From assembly GCF_001940785.1 (NCBI RefSeq), contig NZ_MSLS01000002.1, forward strand, positions 133,077 through 197,076: DNA of 64,000 nt. The letters are read 5' to 3'. The number at the start of each line of letters is the position of its first letter. Within the stretch, counting starts at the first letter, position 1. Positions 45,682 through 55,955 of the stretch are shown here, in pieces. Source of the DNA: Bacillus sp. MRMR6. GTDB lineage: Bacteria > Bacillota > Bacilli > Bacillales > Cytobacillaceae. The notes under the pieces were generated by a model that saw only the letters and a program-made list of their open reading frames with translations, ran no database searches and was not told the DNA's origin. The position numbers and the translations under genes are program-made.

Positions 45682-46380
45682 TTGATAAAAAAACAGTGGA
45701 TGATTCCTCTTTCAGCCCTCCTGACCATTGGGCTGTCAGGATGTGCAAATAATGACCAAGCTGAAGGGGACAAAAACCATAATCCAGCTCGACCAATCGG
45801 TTACTATTCCAATGAAAACCATAAGGGTAACAGAAGCGGCTGGCCGGCAGATAATGATGGGCCGGTACCGGAGTTAATGGATCATTCATTAGGACTAGAA
45901 CGAACGAATGCAAATAGTTCCTCAAGAGAACAGCTTCAAGCTAGAAATGAAAATGGATATCCGCCAAACCCGACTACACCGCTGGCAAATGAAGATCGTT
46001 TTTTCAGGCGTGACAATCGGTACAGCACAAGTGATGCTAATTACCATGGTCATGTGAATCAAAGCCGATTGAATGTGCAAGGGACTAACACAACCACTCC
46101 TGAGGCTCAGGATCGAATGACAGAGCAAATAAGACGGAGAGCAGCACAGGTTAATCATGTCCAACATGTACGCTCAGTAGTATATGCAAACGATGTGATC
46201 GTTTCTGTTGAAATTGACAGTAATGGACAAACAGATCAAATAAAGAGAAATGTTGAAGAAGCTGTCAAACCGTATGTGAATGGGAAAAATGTTCAAGTTA
46301 TGATTGATGAGGGAGCATTAGGTCGGAACCGTAACCATCGTAACGGTGAACAGCACTTAGAACACAACGGTGATAGATAA
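45682..46380 (+). CDS. coxA: YhcN/YlaJ-family sporulation lipoprotein, CoxA-like
   Basis: 232 residues with a lipoprotein signal peptide (lipobox LSGC, Cys21), a low-complexity Asn/Arg-rich middle and a C-terminal YhcN/YlaJ domain (VNHVQHVRSVVYANDVIVSVEID...KPYVNGKNVQVMID). In B. subtilis CoxA, of the same family, lies next to safA and is a cortex/coat-associated protein. The start is TTG 45682, 8 nt after AGAGGGGG; a TTG at 45661 would add seven residues ahead of the signal peptide. Confidence 0.82.
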   Translation: MIKKQWMIPLSALLTIGLSGCANNDQAEGDKNHNPARPIGYYSNENHKGNRSGWPADNDGPVPELMDHSLGLERTNANSSSREQLQARNENGYPPNPTTPLANEDRFFRRDNRYSTSDANYHGHVNQSRLNVQGTNTTTPEAQDRMTEQIRRRAAQVNHVQHVRSVVYANDVIVSVEIDSNGQTDQIKRNVEEAVKPYVNGKNVQVMIDEGALGRNRNHRNGEQHLEHNGDR

Positions 46381-46504
46381 TTTTTAAGGGACTAGCTTAG
46401 GCTATGTCCCTTTTGATTATTCCTTTGGGGATAAAAAGGGAAAATAAGGCTAAACTATGAGAGTAAAGTATGCTAGATTCTTAAACAATAAGAGGTGATG
46501 ATGC

Positions 46505-47056
46505 ATGAGGTTCAATGGGGTAGCGAGGTTTCGGTTTGGATTGGCCGTTTTCACTGTTGTTCTCTTCATGTTTATCGGAAGGGCACCGGGGATGATTCTG
46601 ACTGGTTTTGCGGATGAAATGGATAACCAACCTAATCAGCAGGGGAAGAACCCTCAGCAAATGACAGTCATTCTAGAAAGGGTCTATCTTAATGGTGACA
46701 TTAGCGAAGAGGTAGTTCAGGAGAATATTTGGTCACCTGAGAGCTTCTGGGCAAAATATGACCACTGGCAATTAGTTGAGATGGATCACGAATCAATGGT
46801 GTTCCGCAAACAAATCGATGACATTTCGCCGCTGCTTAAAGCAAATGGCTATTTTGGCATTACAGAAGATGGTGTGTTAACGATCTTTAACGGAAAACCT
46901 GGCCAATCAAGAATCATTCAATCTTTTTTTCAAATAGATGTTAAGAAGCTTGAAAGTAAAACGCAAGAAGAACTAATCCAAGGAATCCCCGTCAAAACAA
47001 AGGACCGGTACGTAGAAGTACTAGAATCCTTTAAACAGTATTCAATAAAAGAATAA
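46505..47056 (+). CDS. bofC: BofC, forespore regulator of pro-sigma-K processing
   Basis: 183 residues with an N-terminal signal or anchor segment (about 10-30). The BofC domains contain ERVYLNGDISEE, SPESFWAKY, DDISPLLKANGYFGI and SFFQIDVKKLESK. It is exported to the intermembrane space, where it tunes the SpoIVB signal to the SpoIVFB complex (SpoIVFAB also in this window). GAGGTGATG precedes ATG 46505. Confidence 0.93.
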   Translation: MRFNGVARFRFGLAVFTVVLFMFIGRAPGMILTGFADEMDNQPNQQGKNPQQMTVILERVYLNGDISEEVVQENIWSPESFWAKYDHWQLVEMDHESMVFRKQIDDISPLLKANGYFGITEDGVLTIFNGKPGQSRIIQSFFQIDVKKLESKTQEELIQGIPVKTKDRYVEVLESFKQYSIKE

Positions 47057-47061
47057 CGCAC

Positions 47062-47103
47062 AAAAAATCAGCCTGATGCAAAACTCAGCCTGATTTTTTT
47101 TTA
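47062..47103 (+). terminator. intrinsic terminator after bofC
   Basis: AAAAAATCAGCCTGA and TCAGCCTGATTTTTT pair with one C-C mismatch, followed by T residues. Confidence 0.85.
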
Positions 47104-47238
47104 CCCTCATATGACCAGTTAAAAAAATCCCTCATCCAAAAGTTGTAGATAAAGTTCAAGCTTTTATCTGAGGGAATAAATGACCAATTCCTTTAAGCTT
47201 AAGCTATCAAGAAGAAACGCTTAAAGGAGAGAGTGGAA

Positions 47239-47982
47239 ATGAGAAACAAAAAAGTCGTTATGATTACAGGTGCATCTAAAGGGTTGGGCAGAGCATTAAC
47301 ACTTGCTTTTGCGAAGGAAGGTACAAGGTTAGCTATTTGTGCCCGGTCATCAAAGGAGCTGCTTGAAGTGAAAAGCGAAGCAGAGGCACTAGGGGCTAAG
47401 GTTATCGCGGTAACAACGGATATATCAAATGTACGGGATGTGGAAAGGTTTGTATCGGTTGTGGAGCAAGCGTTTGGCCGAATTGATGTCCTTATTAATA
47501 ATGCATCGATACTAGGTCCTAGTCCATTGCCGCTGCTGCTCGATTACCCGGAGGACGATTTTGCTGAAGTGTTGCGGGTTAATTCGATTTCACCTTTTCT
47601 TGTGACAAGGAGAGTTATTCCAGGTATGCTGCAACGTAATCAAGGGTCCATCATTAATGTAACCTCGGAAGCAGGCCATATTGGGTATGCAGGCTGGGGA
47701 GCCTACGGAATTTCAAAATTTGCGGTAGAAGGTCTGACGCAAACTTGGGCAGATGAATTACAAGAAACGAATGTAAGAGTAAACATGGTCGATCCAGGAG
47801 AAATGGATACCCAGATGCATCGACTAGCGGTTCCTGACTGTGATTACCCAATAGCTAAGCCGGAGGACGTAGTGGAAGTGTTCATGTATTTGGCATCAGA
47901 AAGGTCAGCGGGGGTAAACGGACAGCGATTGGAGGCACAAGAATTTACGGAGGTGGAGCAGAATGCCAGCAATAGCATTTGA
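47239..47982 (+). CDS. short-chain dehydrogenase/reductase
   Basis: 247 residues, classical SDR. Cofactor motif TGASKGLG at the N-terminus, NNAS around residue 88, catalytic Ser in INVTSEAG, and YGISK with catalytic Tyr and Lys. The Arg/Ser pattern after strand 2 (CARSS) suggests NADP preference. Substrate unknown. GTG 47233 is only 2 nt from AAAGGAGA, so ATG 47239 is preferred. The last 20 nt overlap the next gene, so the two are translated together. Confidence 0.9.
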   Translation: MRNKKVVMITGASKGLGRALTLAFAKEGTRLAICARSSKELLEVKSEAEALGAKVIAVTTDISNVRDVERFVSVVEQAFGRIDVLINNASILGPSPLPLLLDYPEDDFAEVLRVNSISPFLVTRRVIPGMLQRNQGSIINVTSEAGHIGYAGWGAYGISKFAVEGLTQTWADELQETNVRVNMVDPGEMDTQMHRLAVPDCDYPIAKPEDVVEVFMYLASERSAGVNGQRLEAQEFTEVEQNASNSI

Positions 47983-48988
47983 CTTTTACCTGCCGGATAA
48001 CTTAAATGCCTCACATCCTCCTGAAAGAAGGGGTGTTAGAAGAGATCATGTGAAGTTAATGGTTTTAGATAGAAAGACTGGAAGTGTAAGACATGATCAA
48101 TTTTTCAACCTGTTAGATTATTTAAATCCGGGTGATTTGATTGTCCTAAACAACAGTCGGACGGTCCCTGCCATTTTAAAGGCAATTTGGTTCAGGGAAG
48201 AGGCGTTAGTAGAAAGAAATATTGAAATACGACTTGCTCGAAGAAGGGATGAAGACATTTGGGACGCATTATTTGCTGCAAAGGATGTTAGAGTCGGGGA
48301 TACCTTGCAATTCTCCAAAGACTTATCCGCTGTTGTAATTGAAAAAAGCAATTATCCGTTAAAAACGATACTATTTTCAAAAAAAGGAACCGACCTTTTT
48401 AATTCCATTTATGCTCTAGGAGAACCGATTCGGTATGAATACATTAATCAGGAATGGAATCTGGATTATTATCAAACTGTGTTTGCGAGCCAGCCTGGAT
48501 CTGTTGAGATGCCTTCTGCGGGTAGAGCGTTCAGCTGGGAGTTATTATTTAACCTGCAACGGAAGGGGATCCAGCTTGATTTTATCCAGCTTCATACTGG
48601 ACTTAGTTATTTACTAGATGACGATTTAGAAACATCACCAGCGGACAATGTAGAGGAATATCAGCTTTCTGAGAGTACGCTTAAAAAAATTTCTGAAACT
48701 AAAATGGCAGGTGGCAGGGTGATCGCAGTGGGTACAACCGTTGTCAGGGCATTGGAGAGTGCGGGCATTTCCGGTGAATTATCAGGTGTGACCAACCTTT
48801 ATATTAACAACAGCTTTCCGTTAAAAATGGTAGATGGTATTATGACTGGATTTCATGAACCAAAAGCGAGTCATTTGGATATGTTGACTGCCTTCGTACC
48901 TCAAGAAATGTTATGCAAAGCATATGATTCTGCTATAAAAAATAAATATCTTTGGCACGAATTCGGAGATATGAATCTCATACTTTAA
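47963..48988 (+). CDS. divergent QueA paralogue (S-adenosylmethionine:tRNA ribosyltransferase-isomerase-like)
   Basis: 341 residues, QueA fold along the whole length: DFYLP start, LNNSRTVPA where QueA has [20 protein letters not shown] where QueA has [11 protein letters not shown], and GFHEPKASHLDML near the end. The most conserved QueA block, PTAGLHF, is changed to PSAGRAFS, and LHVGLGTF to LHTGLSYL. A canonical queA is present at 52757, so this copy is not needed for queuosine. GGAGGTGG precedes the ATG, within the SDR gene. It may act on another SAM- or tRNA-related substrate; function unknown. Confidence 0.85.
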   Translation: MPAIAFDFYLPDNLNASHPPERRGVRRDHVKLMVLDRKTGSVRHDQFFNLLDYLNPGDLIVLNNSRTVPAILKAIWFREEALVERNIEIRLARRRDEDIWDALFAAKDVRVGDTLQFSKDLSAVVIEKSNYPLKTILFSKKGTDLFNSIYALGEPIRYEYINQEWNLDYYQTVFASQPGSVEMPSAGRAFSWELLFNLQRKGIQLDFIQLHTGLSYLLDDDLETSPADNVEEYQLSESTLKKISETKMAGGRVIAVGTTVVRALESAGISGELSGVTNLYINNSFPLKMVDGIMTGFHEPKASHLDMLTAFVPQEMLCKAYDSAIKNKYLWHEFGDMNLIL

Positions 48989-49031
48989 AGGAGAACTTCT
49001 GCCAAACGCTTTGAATTTATACAGGTGAAGG

Positions 49032-49066
49032 AAAAAAGCTGACTTTACAATGTCAGCTTTTTGCTT
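49032..49066 (+). terminator. intrinsic terminator after the QueA-like gene
   Basis: AAAAAGCTGAC and GTCAGCTTTTT form an 11-bp stem with an 8-nt loop. It separates the SDR/QueA-like pair from the two-component genes. Confidence 0.88.
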
Positions 49067-49132
49067 GCCTTAATCTAACGGTTAATTCTATGATTTAATC
49101 ATCAAGGACCAGGGATTGGAGGAGGGGAAAAC

Positions 49133-50251
49133 TTGTCAAACGAAACTAGGTATAAAGAAATTGAGATTCTGAAGGAAATTGGTGAGTTGTTGAATGAAGG
49201 GACTGATTATCACACTGTTTTGGCAGGTGTTTTAAAAAAACTGCTTCATCTTACTGGACTCCAAATGGGTTGGATTTTTTTAATAGATGAAAAAGGAAAA
49301 CATCAGCTTGCTGCTAAAGAGGCACTGCCACAGGCATTAACAGATGAACAGAATAAAAGAATGTGTGTAGGTGATTGCTGGTGCGTTAGCCGGTACAATA
49401 GTGGTAAGTTAAACAAGGCGACGAATATAATAGAATGCCTGCGAATTGAAAATGCCATTTTAGAAAAAGCAGGCGATACCGCTGGGCTCACCCATCATGC
49501 CACCGTACCACTTCGGGCGGGTGATGAGCGAATTGGGTTATTGAATGTTGGCTCCCCGCATAAAACACATTTTCAAAAAGATGAGCTGGCACTGCTTGAA
49601 GCAATTGCATACCAAATTGGAACGGCTCTTAAAAGGATTAAGTTAACCCAAACAGAACAAGAAACTGCTCTTGTTTCAGAAAGAAACCGGCTGGCAAGGG
49701 ATTTGCACGATTCGGTTAATCAATTGTTATTTTCACTTAGTCTGACAGCACGAGCGGGTATGGAAATGACGGAAGCTGAAAATGTAAAACAAACCTTTTC
49801 GTATATTCAAGAGCTTGCACAGGATGCGTTAGGAGAAATGCGGGCACTGATCTGGCAGTTGAAACCGAATGGTCTTGAAAATGGCCTTGTTAGTGCTTTA
49901 AGTGGTTATGCAGAAATGCTTGGATTAACGCTAGTGACCGAGGTAACAGGAATTTCTAGTTTTCCGAGTAAAGTGGAGGAAGTATTATGGAGAATCGGGC
50001 AGGAAGCGCTGGCAAATTGTAAGAAACACTCAGAATCCACAAGGGTATCCTTATTTTTAAATAGAAGCAGTGAGAATGTTAAATTGACGATTCAAGATGA
50101 AGGCTGCGGCTTTTTTTATGATAAAGAGCTTGAATTACCATCATTAGGTTTGAAAAGTATGAAAGCGCGAACGGAAGCTTTAAATGGTACATTTTCGTTA
50201 GCAAGCGCACCGGGATATGGAACAAAGATAAACATTCATATTCCAATCTAG
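49133..50251 (+). CDS. GAF-domain sensor histidine kinase (YhcY/AirS-like)
   Basis: 372 residues, soluble. An N-terminal GAF domain (about 20-170) carries four Cys at 78, 82, 84 and 102 (CVGDCWC...NIIEC). This arrangement is also seen in YhcY and staphylococcal AirS, where the Cys hold a redox-active Fe-S cluster. HisKA_3 domain with phospho-acceptor His192 in RLARDLHDSVNQ; HATPase with GCGF and PGYGTKI. Partner regulator is directly downstream. TTG 49133 starts after GGAGGAGGGG. Likely an oxygen or redox sensor, by family. Confidence 0.88.
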   Translation: MSNETRYKEIEILKEIGELLNEGTDYHTVLAGVLKKLLHLTGLQMGWIFLIDEKGKHQLAAKEALPQALTDEQNKRMCVGDCWCVSRYNSGKLNKATNIIECLRIENAILEKAGDTAGLTHHATVPLRAGDERIGLLNVGSPHKTHFQKDELALLEAIAYQIGTALKRIKLTQTEQETALVSERNRLARDLHDSVNQLLFSLSLTARAGMEMTEAENVKQTFSYIQELAQDALGEMRALIWQLKPNGLENGLVSALSGYAEMLGLTLVTEVTGISSFPSKVEEVLWRIGQEALANCKKHSESTRVSLFLNRSSENVKLTIQDEGCGFFYDKELELPSLGLKSMKARTEALNGTFSLASAPGYGTKINIHIPI

Positions 50252-50264
50252 GGGGGATTTGGTG

Positions 50265-50894
50265 ATGATTCGAATATTAATTGCAGATGATCATCATGTT
50301 GTAAGAAGAGGGCTCGCCTTTTTTCTAGGTACACAGCAGGAAATTGAAATCGTAGGGGAAGCAGGAAATGGCAAAGAAGCGCTGGAACTTGCGAGATCAC
50401 TTAAACCTGATCTTATTCTCATGGATCTTGTTATGCCGGAGATGGATGGTATTCAAGCGACTAGATGTATCAAAAGAGAATTTCCAGCGATAAAAATTTT
50501 GATGCTCACCAGCTTTTCGGATCAAGATCATGTGATTCCGGCGCTTGAAGCAGGTGCTTCAGGATATCAATTAAAAGATATTCAACCAGATGAATTAATT
50601 TCTTGTATTAAAAAAATCATCGCCGGCGAAAGCCAGCTGCATCCGAAGGCGACTTCACATTTGCTGGCCAATTTGTCTAGTAAAGCGAGAAAAACGATTG
50701 ATGTGTTAACCAACAGAGAACTGGACGTACTAAAGGAAATTGCCAAAGGAAAAAGCAACAAAGAAATTGCAGCGACCCTTGTTATAACTGAAAAAACCGT
50801 AAAGACCCACGTGTCCAACCTGTTGTCTAAACTGGAACTAGCAGACCGCACCCAAGCTGCCCTTTTTGCTGTAAAAAATCAACTCGTAGAATAA
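50265..50894 (+). CDS. NarL/LuxR-type response regulator
   Basis: 209 residues: receiver domain (ADDHH acidic pair, phospho-Asp in DLILMDLVMPEMDG, LTSFSD, Lys in YQLKD) and a C-terminal LuxR helix-turn-helix (LTNRELDVLKEIAKGKSNKEIAATLVITEKTVKTHVSNLL is its core). Pairs with the kinase 13 nt upstream, as YhcZ pairs with YhcY. ATG 50265 is 8 nt after GGGGGG; TTG 50259 and GTG 50262 are alternatives. Confidence 0.9.
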   Translation: MIRILIADDHHVVRRGLAFFLGTQQEIEIVGEAGNGKEALELARSLKPDLILMDLVMPEMDGIQATRCIKREFPAIKILMLTSFSDQDHVIPALEAGASGYQLKDIQPDELISCIKKIIAGESQLHPKATSHLLANLSSKARKTIDVLTNRELDVLKEIAKGKSNKEIAATLVITEKTVKTHVSNLLSKLELADRTQAALFAVKNQLVE

Positions 50895-50912
50895 TAAGAT
50901 ATAGGTCTTAAG

Positions 50913-50940
50913 AGGGAATCTAGCCAAGATTCCCTTTTTG
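50913..50940 (+). terminator. intrinsic terminator after the response regulator
   Basis: AGGGAATCT and AGATTCCCT pair around a short loop, followed by TTTTTG. Confidence 0.88.
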
Positions 50941-51066
50941 ATCTCATAGCACCCAAAGGGATTTAACAGAATATTATTAATGTTTATCTCTGTAGTTATA
51001 TTGTTCATCTCCCTTAAAAGGTTATGGTAGAATGAAATACATGAAACACTGGGGGAGAGAACACTA

Positions 51067-51678
51067 TTGTACGAATTTATTAAAGGGTCGCTAGAGTTTG
51101 TCGGTCCCGAGTATATCGTTATTGAAAATAATGGGATTGGCTATCAAATATCAACACCAAACCCGTTTATTTTTTCAAGTAAGATTGAAAATAATGTTAT
51201 TGTTTATACCTATCATTATGTTCGCGAGGACGTAATGGCTTTATATGGTTTTGAGACTCGCGAGGAAAAGAGACTGTTTACTAAACTGTTAAATGTTTCG
51301 GGCATCGGACCAAAAGGAGCATTGGCAATACTGGCTTCTGGTGAAGTTCAGCAGGTCGTAGCTGCGATTGAAAATGAAGATGAAAGCTTCCTTGTGAAGT
51401 TCCCAGGTGTAGGGAAAAAGACGGCTAGACAAATGATTCTAGACTTAAAAGGGAAACTGCAGGACATTGTCCCCGATTATTTCCCGAATTTGTTTAACGC
51501 AAATCAGTTCACGGCTCAGGATATCGCCAGCAATTCCGCTTTTGAAGAAGCGATTCTTGCCCTTAAGGCACTTGGCTATTCTGACAAAGAGGTGAAGAAA
51601 ATTACGCCAGAGTTAAAGAAAGAACAGCTTTCTACTGACCAATACATTAAAAAGGCCCTGCAGCGGCTTTTAAAATAA
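51067..51678 (+). CDS. ruvA: Holliday junction DNA helicase subunit RuvA
   Basis: 203 residues. OB-fold N-domain ([19 protein letters not shown]), two HhH motifs ([33 protein letters not shown]) and the C-terminal domain III that binds RuvB. Starts at TTG 51067 after GGGGGAGAG. Followed at 11 nt by ruvB. Confidence 0.97.
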   Translation: MYEFIKGSLEFVGPEYIVIENNGIGYQISTPNPFIFSSKIENNVIVYTYHYVREDVMALYGFETREEKRLFTKLLNVSGIGPKGALAILASGEVQQVVAAIENEDESFLVKFPGVGKKTARQMILDLKGKLQDIVPDYFPNLFNANQFTAQDIASNSAFEEAILALKALGYSDKEVKKITPELKKEQLSTDQYIKKALQRLLK

Positions 51679-51689
51679 GGTGATCATTC

Positions 51690-52691
51690 ATGGACGAGCG
51701 AATTATTTCTAGTGAAGTAAACGATAGTGAAGTCTCCTTTGAGCAAAGCCTACGGCCACAGACCTTAAAGCAATATATTGGTCAGGACCAGGTGAAAAAG
51801 AGTCTTGAAATCTTTATTGAAGCGGCTAGGCTTAGGAAAGAAACCTTGGATCATGTCCTACTATATGGGCCGCCAGGGTTAGGGAAGACGACACTTGCCG
51901 TTATAATTGCTAATGAGATGGGCGTTAATATCAGAACCACTTCAGGTCCAGCCATAGAAAGGCCTGGGGATTTAGCGGCCATTCTTACTGCACTTGAGCC
52001 AGGGGATGTTTTATTTATTGACGAAATTCACCGACTCCCAAGACAAATAGAAGAGGTCCTTTATCCAGCAATGGAGGATTTCTGCCTAGACATTGTCATT
52101 GGCAAAGGACCGAGTGCCCGCTCGGTGCGGCTTGATCTCCCACCCTTCACCTTAGTTGGTGCGACAACAAGGGCTGGCTCTCTTTCTGCACCGTTAAGGG
52201 ATCGATTTGGAGTTTTAAGTCGTCTCGAGTATTATAAAGAAGACCATTTGAAAAATATTGTGCTTCGAACGGCAGAATTGTTTGACACAAAAATTGATGA
52301 ACCCTCAGCAGTAGAAATCGCGAGACGGGCCCGAGGGACCCCGAGGATTGCCAATCGATTGCTCCGAAGAGTTAGAGACTTTGCACAGGTAAAGGGAAAT
52401 GGAGAAATTGGCATATCCGTCGCCAGGGAATCATTAGAAATGTTACAGGTGGATAAACTTGGTCTTGATCATATTGATCACAAACTGCTAAAGGGAATCA
52501 TTGAACGATTTCGAGGCGGCCCAGTCGGCTTAGATACGATTGCGGCTTCAATTGGCGAGGAATCTGAAACAATTGAGGACGTGTATGAGCCATATTTATT
52601 GCAAATTGGTTTTTTACAACGGACTCCTAGGGGGAGAATGGTAACAGAAAGTGTATACCGCCACTTTGGCATGGATATGCCTGCACCGTGA
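51690..52691 (+). CDS. ruvB: Holliday junction branch migration ATPase RuvB
   Basis: 333 residues. Walker [10 protein letters not shown], Walker B LFIDEIHR, sensor GATTRAG, arginine finger region LRDRFG, and a winged-helix C-terminus ([10 protein letters not shown]). Drives branch migration with RuvA. Confidence 0.99.
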   Translation: MDERIISSEVNDSEVSFEQSLRPQTLKQYIGQDQVKKSLEIFIEAARLRKETLDHVLLYGPPGLGKTTLAVIIANEMGVNIRTTSGPAIERPGDLAAILTALEPGDVLFIDEIHRLPRQIEEVLYPAMEDFCLDIVIGKGPSARSVRLDLPPFTLVGATTRAGSLSAPLRDRFGVLSRLEYYKEDHLKNIVLRTAELFDTKIDEPSAVEIARRARGTPRIANRLLRRVRDFAQVKGNGEIGISVARESLEMLQVDKLGLDHIDHKLLKGIIERFRGGPVGLDTIAASIGEESETIEDVYEPYLLQIGFLQRTPRGRMVTESVYRHFGMDMPAP

Positions 52692-52756
52692 TTGCCTTGT
52701 CCTTTCGTAATTTTGTATTTCATAGTTAGATTTCTAAAAGAACAGGATGTTAATGT

Positions 52757-53785
52757 ATGAAGGTAGATTTATTTGATTTTCATTTGCCTGAAGAATTGAT
52801 TGCACAAGTACCGCTTCATAACCGGACAGACAGCCGATTGATGGTACTTGATAAAGCTACAGGCGAATTAAAGCATGAAATTTTTAAAAATATTACAGAA
52901 TACCTGCGTGAGGGGGATTGCCTTGTATTAAATGATACAAGGGTACTTCCTGCACGCCTGTTTGGCGTAAAAAAAGATACAGGTGCCAAAATCGAGGTGC
53001 TGCTTCTAAAACAGCTCGAAGGTGATCAGTGGGAAACATTGATCAAACCTGCTAAGCGGGTAAAAGAAGGAACAGTGATTGATTTCGGTGACGGTTTACT
53101 GACCGCTGTCTGTACCGGTTCATCTGACCATGGCGGCAGAGTGTTAGAGTTTAAATATGACGGGATCTTCTATGAAGTCCTTGATCAATTGGGTGAAATG
53201 CCATTGCCTCCTTATATAAAGGAACAGCTGGATGACAAGGAACGGTACCAAACAGTGTTTGCCCGTGAACCAGGATCTGCTGCCGCACCAACGGCTGGTC
53301 TTCATTTTACCGAAGAATTACTGGATAAGGTAAGAGAAAAAGGGGTTCATGTCGCATTTATCACCCTGCATGTCGGACTTGGCACCTTCAGGCCAGTCAG
53401 TGTAGATAATGTATTAGAGCACGATATGCATGCAGAATTCTACATGGTAACAGAGGGGACGGCCCGTCTTTTAAATGAAGTGAAAGCAAATGGCGGCAGA
53501 ATTATTACCGTTGGCACGACATCAACAAGAACATTAGAAACAATTGCCTCTGAAAATGATGGACAATTCACAGAAAGCAGCGGTTGGACGAGTATTTTTA
53601 TTTATCCTGGTTATACCTTTAAGGCGATCGAGGGAATGATTACCAATTTCCATTTGCCTAAATCAACCTTGATCATGCTTGTTAGTGCATTAGCTGGAAG
53701 AGAAAATGTCTTACATGCTTACAATACAGCTGTAAGTGAGCGATATCGTTTCTTCAGCTTTGGCGATGCGATGCTAATCATCTAG
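52757..53785 (+). CDS. queA: S-adenosylmethionine:tRNA ribosyltransferase-isomerase
   Basis: 342 residues, canonical QueA with [27 protein letters not shown] and [12 protein letters not shown]. Transfers the ribosyl of SAM to preQ1 in tRNA to make epoxyqueuosine. Followed by tgt; the second, divergent copy is at 47963. Confidence 0.98.
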   Translation: MKVDLFDFHLPEELIAQVPLHNRTDSRLMVLDKATGELKHEIFKNITEYLREGDCLVLNDTRVLPARLFGVKKDTGAKIEVLLLKQLEGDQWETLIKPAKRVKEGTVIDFGDGLLTAVCTGSSDHGGRVLEFKYDGIFYEVLDQLGEMPLPPYIKEQLDDKERYQTVFAREPGSAAAPTAGLHFTEELLDKVREKGVHVAFITLHVGLGTFRPVSVDNVLEHDMHAEFYMVTEGTARLLNEVKANGGRIITVGTTSTRTLETIASENDGQFTESSGWTSIFIYPGYTFKAIEGMITNFHLPKSTLIMLVSALAGRENVLHAYNTAVSERYRFFSFGDAMLII

Positions 53786-54952
<1,167 letters not shown>

Positions 54953-54980
54953 TAGAAGCCTTGAAAGGAGGGGAAACAGC

Positions 54981-55262
54981 ATGGAAGGACTTGGTTCATT
55001 AATTCCTTTAATATTAATGTTTGTATTATTTTATTTCCTTTTAATTCGTCCACAGCAGAAACGTCAAAAAGCCGTTACAAGAATGCAGAACGAATTAAAG
55101 AAAGGTGATAAAGTTATCACGATTGGCGGTTTACACGGTTTTATCGAATCGATCGATGAAAACAAAGTCGTAATCAAAGCGGGAAATGGCAGCAATCTAA
55201 CTTTTGACCGTAATGCAATTCGTGAAGTAACTGACTCTAAAGAAGTTAGCCTTGATAAATAA
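54981..55262 (+). CDS. yajC: preprotein translocase subunit YajC (YrbF)
   Basis: 93 residues: one N-terminal transmembrane helix (LIPLILMFVLFYFLLIRPQQ is its core), then the KKGDKVITIGGLHGFIESI domain. Accessory to SecDF/SecYEG. ATG 54981 after GAAAGGAGGGG. Downstream of tgt, as in most bacteria. Confidence 0.95.
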   Translation: MEGLGSLIPLILMFVLFYFLLIRPQQKRQKAVTRMQNELKKGDKVITIGGLHGFIESIDENKVVIKAGNGSNLTFDRNAIREVTDSKEVSLDK

Positions 55263-55315
55263 AGGGAAAACTTCCATCAGTGGGGGTCTTACTGCCCGTT
55301 AATGCGGGTTAAGGG

Positions 55316-55350
55316 AAAAGGAAGCCGTTCTGTGAACGGCTTCCTTTTTA
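55316..55350. terminator. terminator between yajC and yrzE
   Basis: AAAGGAAGCCGTTC and GAACGGCTTCCTTT form a perfect stem with a 3-nt loop; A and T runs on both sides fit two convergent genes. Confidence 0.92.
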
Positions 55351-55364
55351 TTTTAGTCATAGCT

Positions 55365-55727
55365 TTAGACTGTTCTTGAATGATTGCTTGCCATATTAAC
55401 CCCAAGGATGCCGCCCATCATCGCGATTAAGGTATAGCATGTATGGTAGATGACTTGCTCAGCATCAAATAGCTTGTCATAGCCTAAGTACTGGAACAAA
55501 AAAATAATCAGACTGTATGCTAACCCTGTTAAACCACCAATTATCCAGCCTTTTTGCTTTCTTTTTCCACCCGATAAAAATCCGCCTCCGAACAATCCGA
55601 TGAAGGATAATGCCGTGATAATATATTGCAGCGAAGATTCCCGAACGGAGGTGAAATTTAGGATTAGTGAAAAAACTAAGCTGGTGACAATGGCAAATAA
55701 GAAGATAAAGATTAGCCCGTACAACAT
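55365..55727 (-). CDS. yrzE: TIGR04086-family membrane protein (YrzE-like)
   Basis: 120 residues with four transmembrane segments (about 3-26, 34-50, 62-80 and 92-112). Position between yajC and yrbG matches YrzE of B. subtilis. Function unknown. The start is uncertain: ATG 55727 has no good ribosome site, while a GGGGGAG lies about 35 nt further upstream ahead of non-standard start codons. Confidence 0.75.
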   Translation of the reverse strand: MLYGLIFIFLFAIVTSLVFSLILNFTSVRESSLQYIITALSFIGLFGGGFLSGGKRKQKGWIIGGLTGLAYSLIIFLFQYLGYDKLFDAEQVIYHTCYTLIAMMGGILGVNMASNHSRTV

Positions 55728-55955
55728 AGATAACCCAAAGCTTTTAGATTCGATTATACTCTCCCCCTTTAGTGCTCATCTTTAGTGCTCATTCCAATAA
55801 TATTGGTTTTTTACCTAGTACAAGCATATTCTCGGTGGTTTCAAAGTAGAATAAAATTTTCGTGTTTTTAGGCTGTAACTTGGGAAAATATCCCGTTCAT
55901 TTTCCGCTCTAGTTTGCAAACACTAATTGTGACTGCAAATAGGGGGAGAATTCGT

